From positions 1,054,001-1,118,000 of the forward strand of contig NZ_CP067136.1 of assembly GCF_028553785.1 (NCBI RefSeq): a stretch of DNA of 64,000 bases, in the 5' to 3' direction. The position numbers and the translations under genes were made by a program. The notes beneath the pieces are model-generated. The model was not told the DNA's origin. It saw nothing but the letters and a program-made list of their open reading frames with translations, and did no database searches. Shown here in pieces: positions 63,954 to 64,000 of this stretch. The stretch's first letter is position 1, and every line of letters begins with the position of its first letter. The stretch comes from Paracoccus fistulariae. GTDB taxonomy: Bacteria > Pseudomonadota > Alphaproteobacteria > Rhodobacterales > Rhodobacteraceae.

Positions 63954-64000
63954 ATGAAGAACCCATGGATGAGCGCGTGGCTGTCGACGGCCAACCAGAT
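63954..64000 (+). CDS. Start of an unidentified gene, cut by the window edge
   Basis: ATG 63954 has an excellent ribosome site (GGAGGAGG) upstream and begins KNPWMSAWLSTANQI. A second in-frame ATG lies 12 codons upstream at 63918 and has a weaker site. Only 15 codons are visible. The sequence is amphipathic and Trp-rich; I cannot name the family. Confidence 0.6.
   Translation, partial: MKNPWMSAWLSTANQ

Overview
The window reads as chromosomal DNA of a Rhodobacterales alphaproteobacterium, most likely Paracoccus or a close relative. The support is indirect: high G+C, the gene order sucC-sucD-sucA-sucB-lpd, an HdaA replication regulator, a ProS without the editing insertion, a one-cysteine DksA, an FeS-cluster cryptochrome/photolyase of the CryB/PhrB type, and the copies of an intergenic GGATATTT element. 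No phage, insertion sequence, tRNA, rRNA or CRISPR array was seen. Almost all of the sequence is ordinary core-genome coding DNA.

Layout. 1-11.7 kb: the 2-oxoglutarate dehydrogenase / succinyl-CoA synthetase cluster. It is interrupted by a sulfotransferase between sucC and sucD and by two small lipoprotein genes before sucA, and it ends in lpd plus a lytic transglycosylase lipoprotein. 11.8-16.1 kb: glycolytic genes (class I aldolase, pgk) flanking an orphan Ala-rich protein, then a cytosolic and a periplasmic cyclophilin. 16.1-22.8 kb: a PPDK-like protein with a degenerate ATP-grasp half, a SleB-type wall hydrolase, and the folB-folP-glmM operon. 22.8-32.8 kb: FAD monooxygenase, DksA, a MoxR ATPase, a GNAT, O-acetylhomoserine sulfhydrylase, a SIMPL protein, a large protein that joins a GspL/PilM-like head to a GspC/PilP-like tail, and a TraB/GumN protein. 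32.8-35 kb: groESL under a CIRCE operator. 35-43.3 kb (minus strand): a sodium/solute symporter, then AI-2E permease-hdaA-ppk-ppx-GFA protein. 43.3-45 kb: a pentapeptide-repeat membrane protein whose 30-bp repeat tract carries two frame shifts. 45-53 kb: proS, a DUF2937-type protein, and a branched-chain amino acid ABC operon containing an unknown secreted protein. 53-64 kb: guaA, the FeS photolyase, a DUF72 protein, an ABM-GNAT fusion, oligoendopeptidase F, a dipeptidase coupled to RbsD, entericidin, a GntP permease and the start of an unidentified gene.

How the genes work together. SucA, SucB and Lpd form the oxoglutarate dehydrogenase complex, whose succinyl-CoA product is used by SucCD. 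FolB, FolP and GlmM share an operon but serve folate and wall precursors. Ppk and Ppx make and degrade polyphosphate and are co-transcribed with HdaA, which regulates replication initiation. The livK-G-F-H-M genes form one importer. The best unexplained items are the SucB internal start, the frameshifted pentapeptide gene with a 23-bp perfect inverted repeat, the GspL/GspC-like fusion, the degenerate PPDK, and the sulfotransferase inside the suc operon. No clearly new multi-gene system was found.
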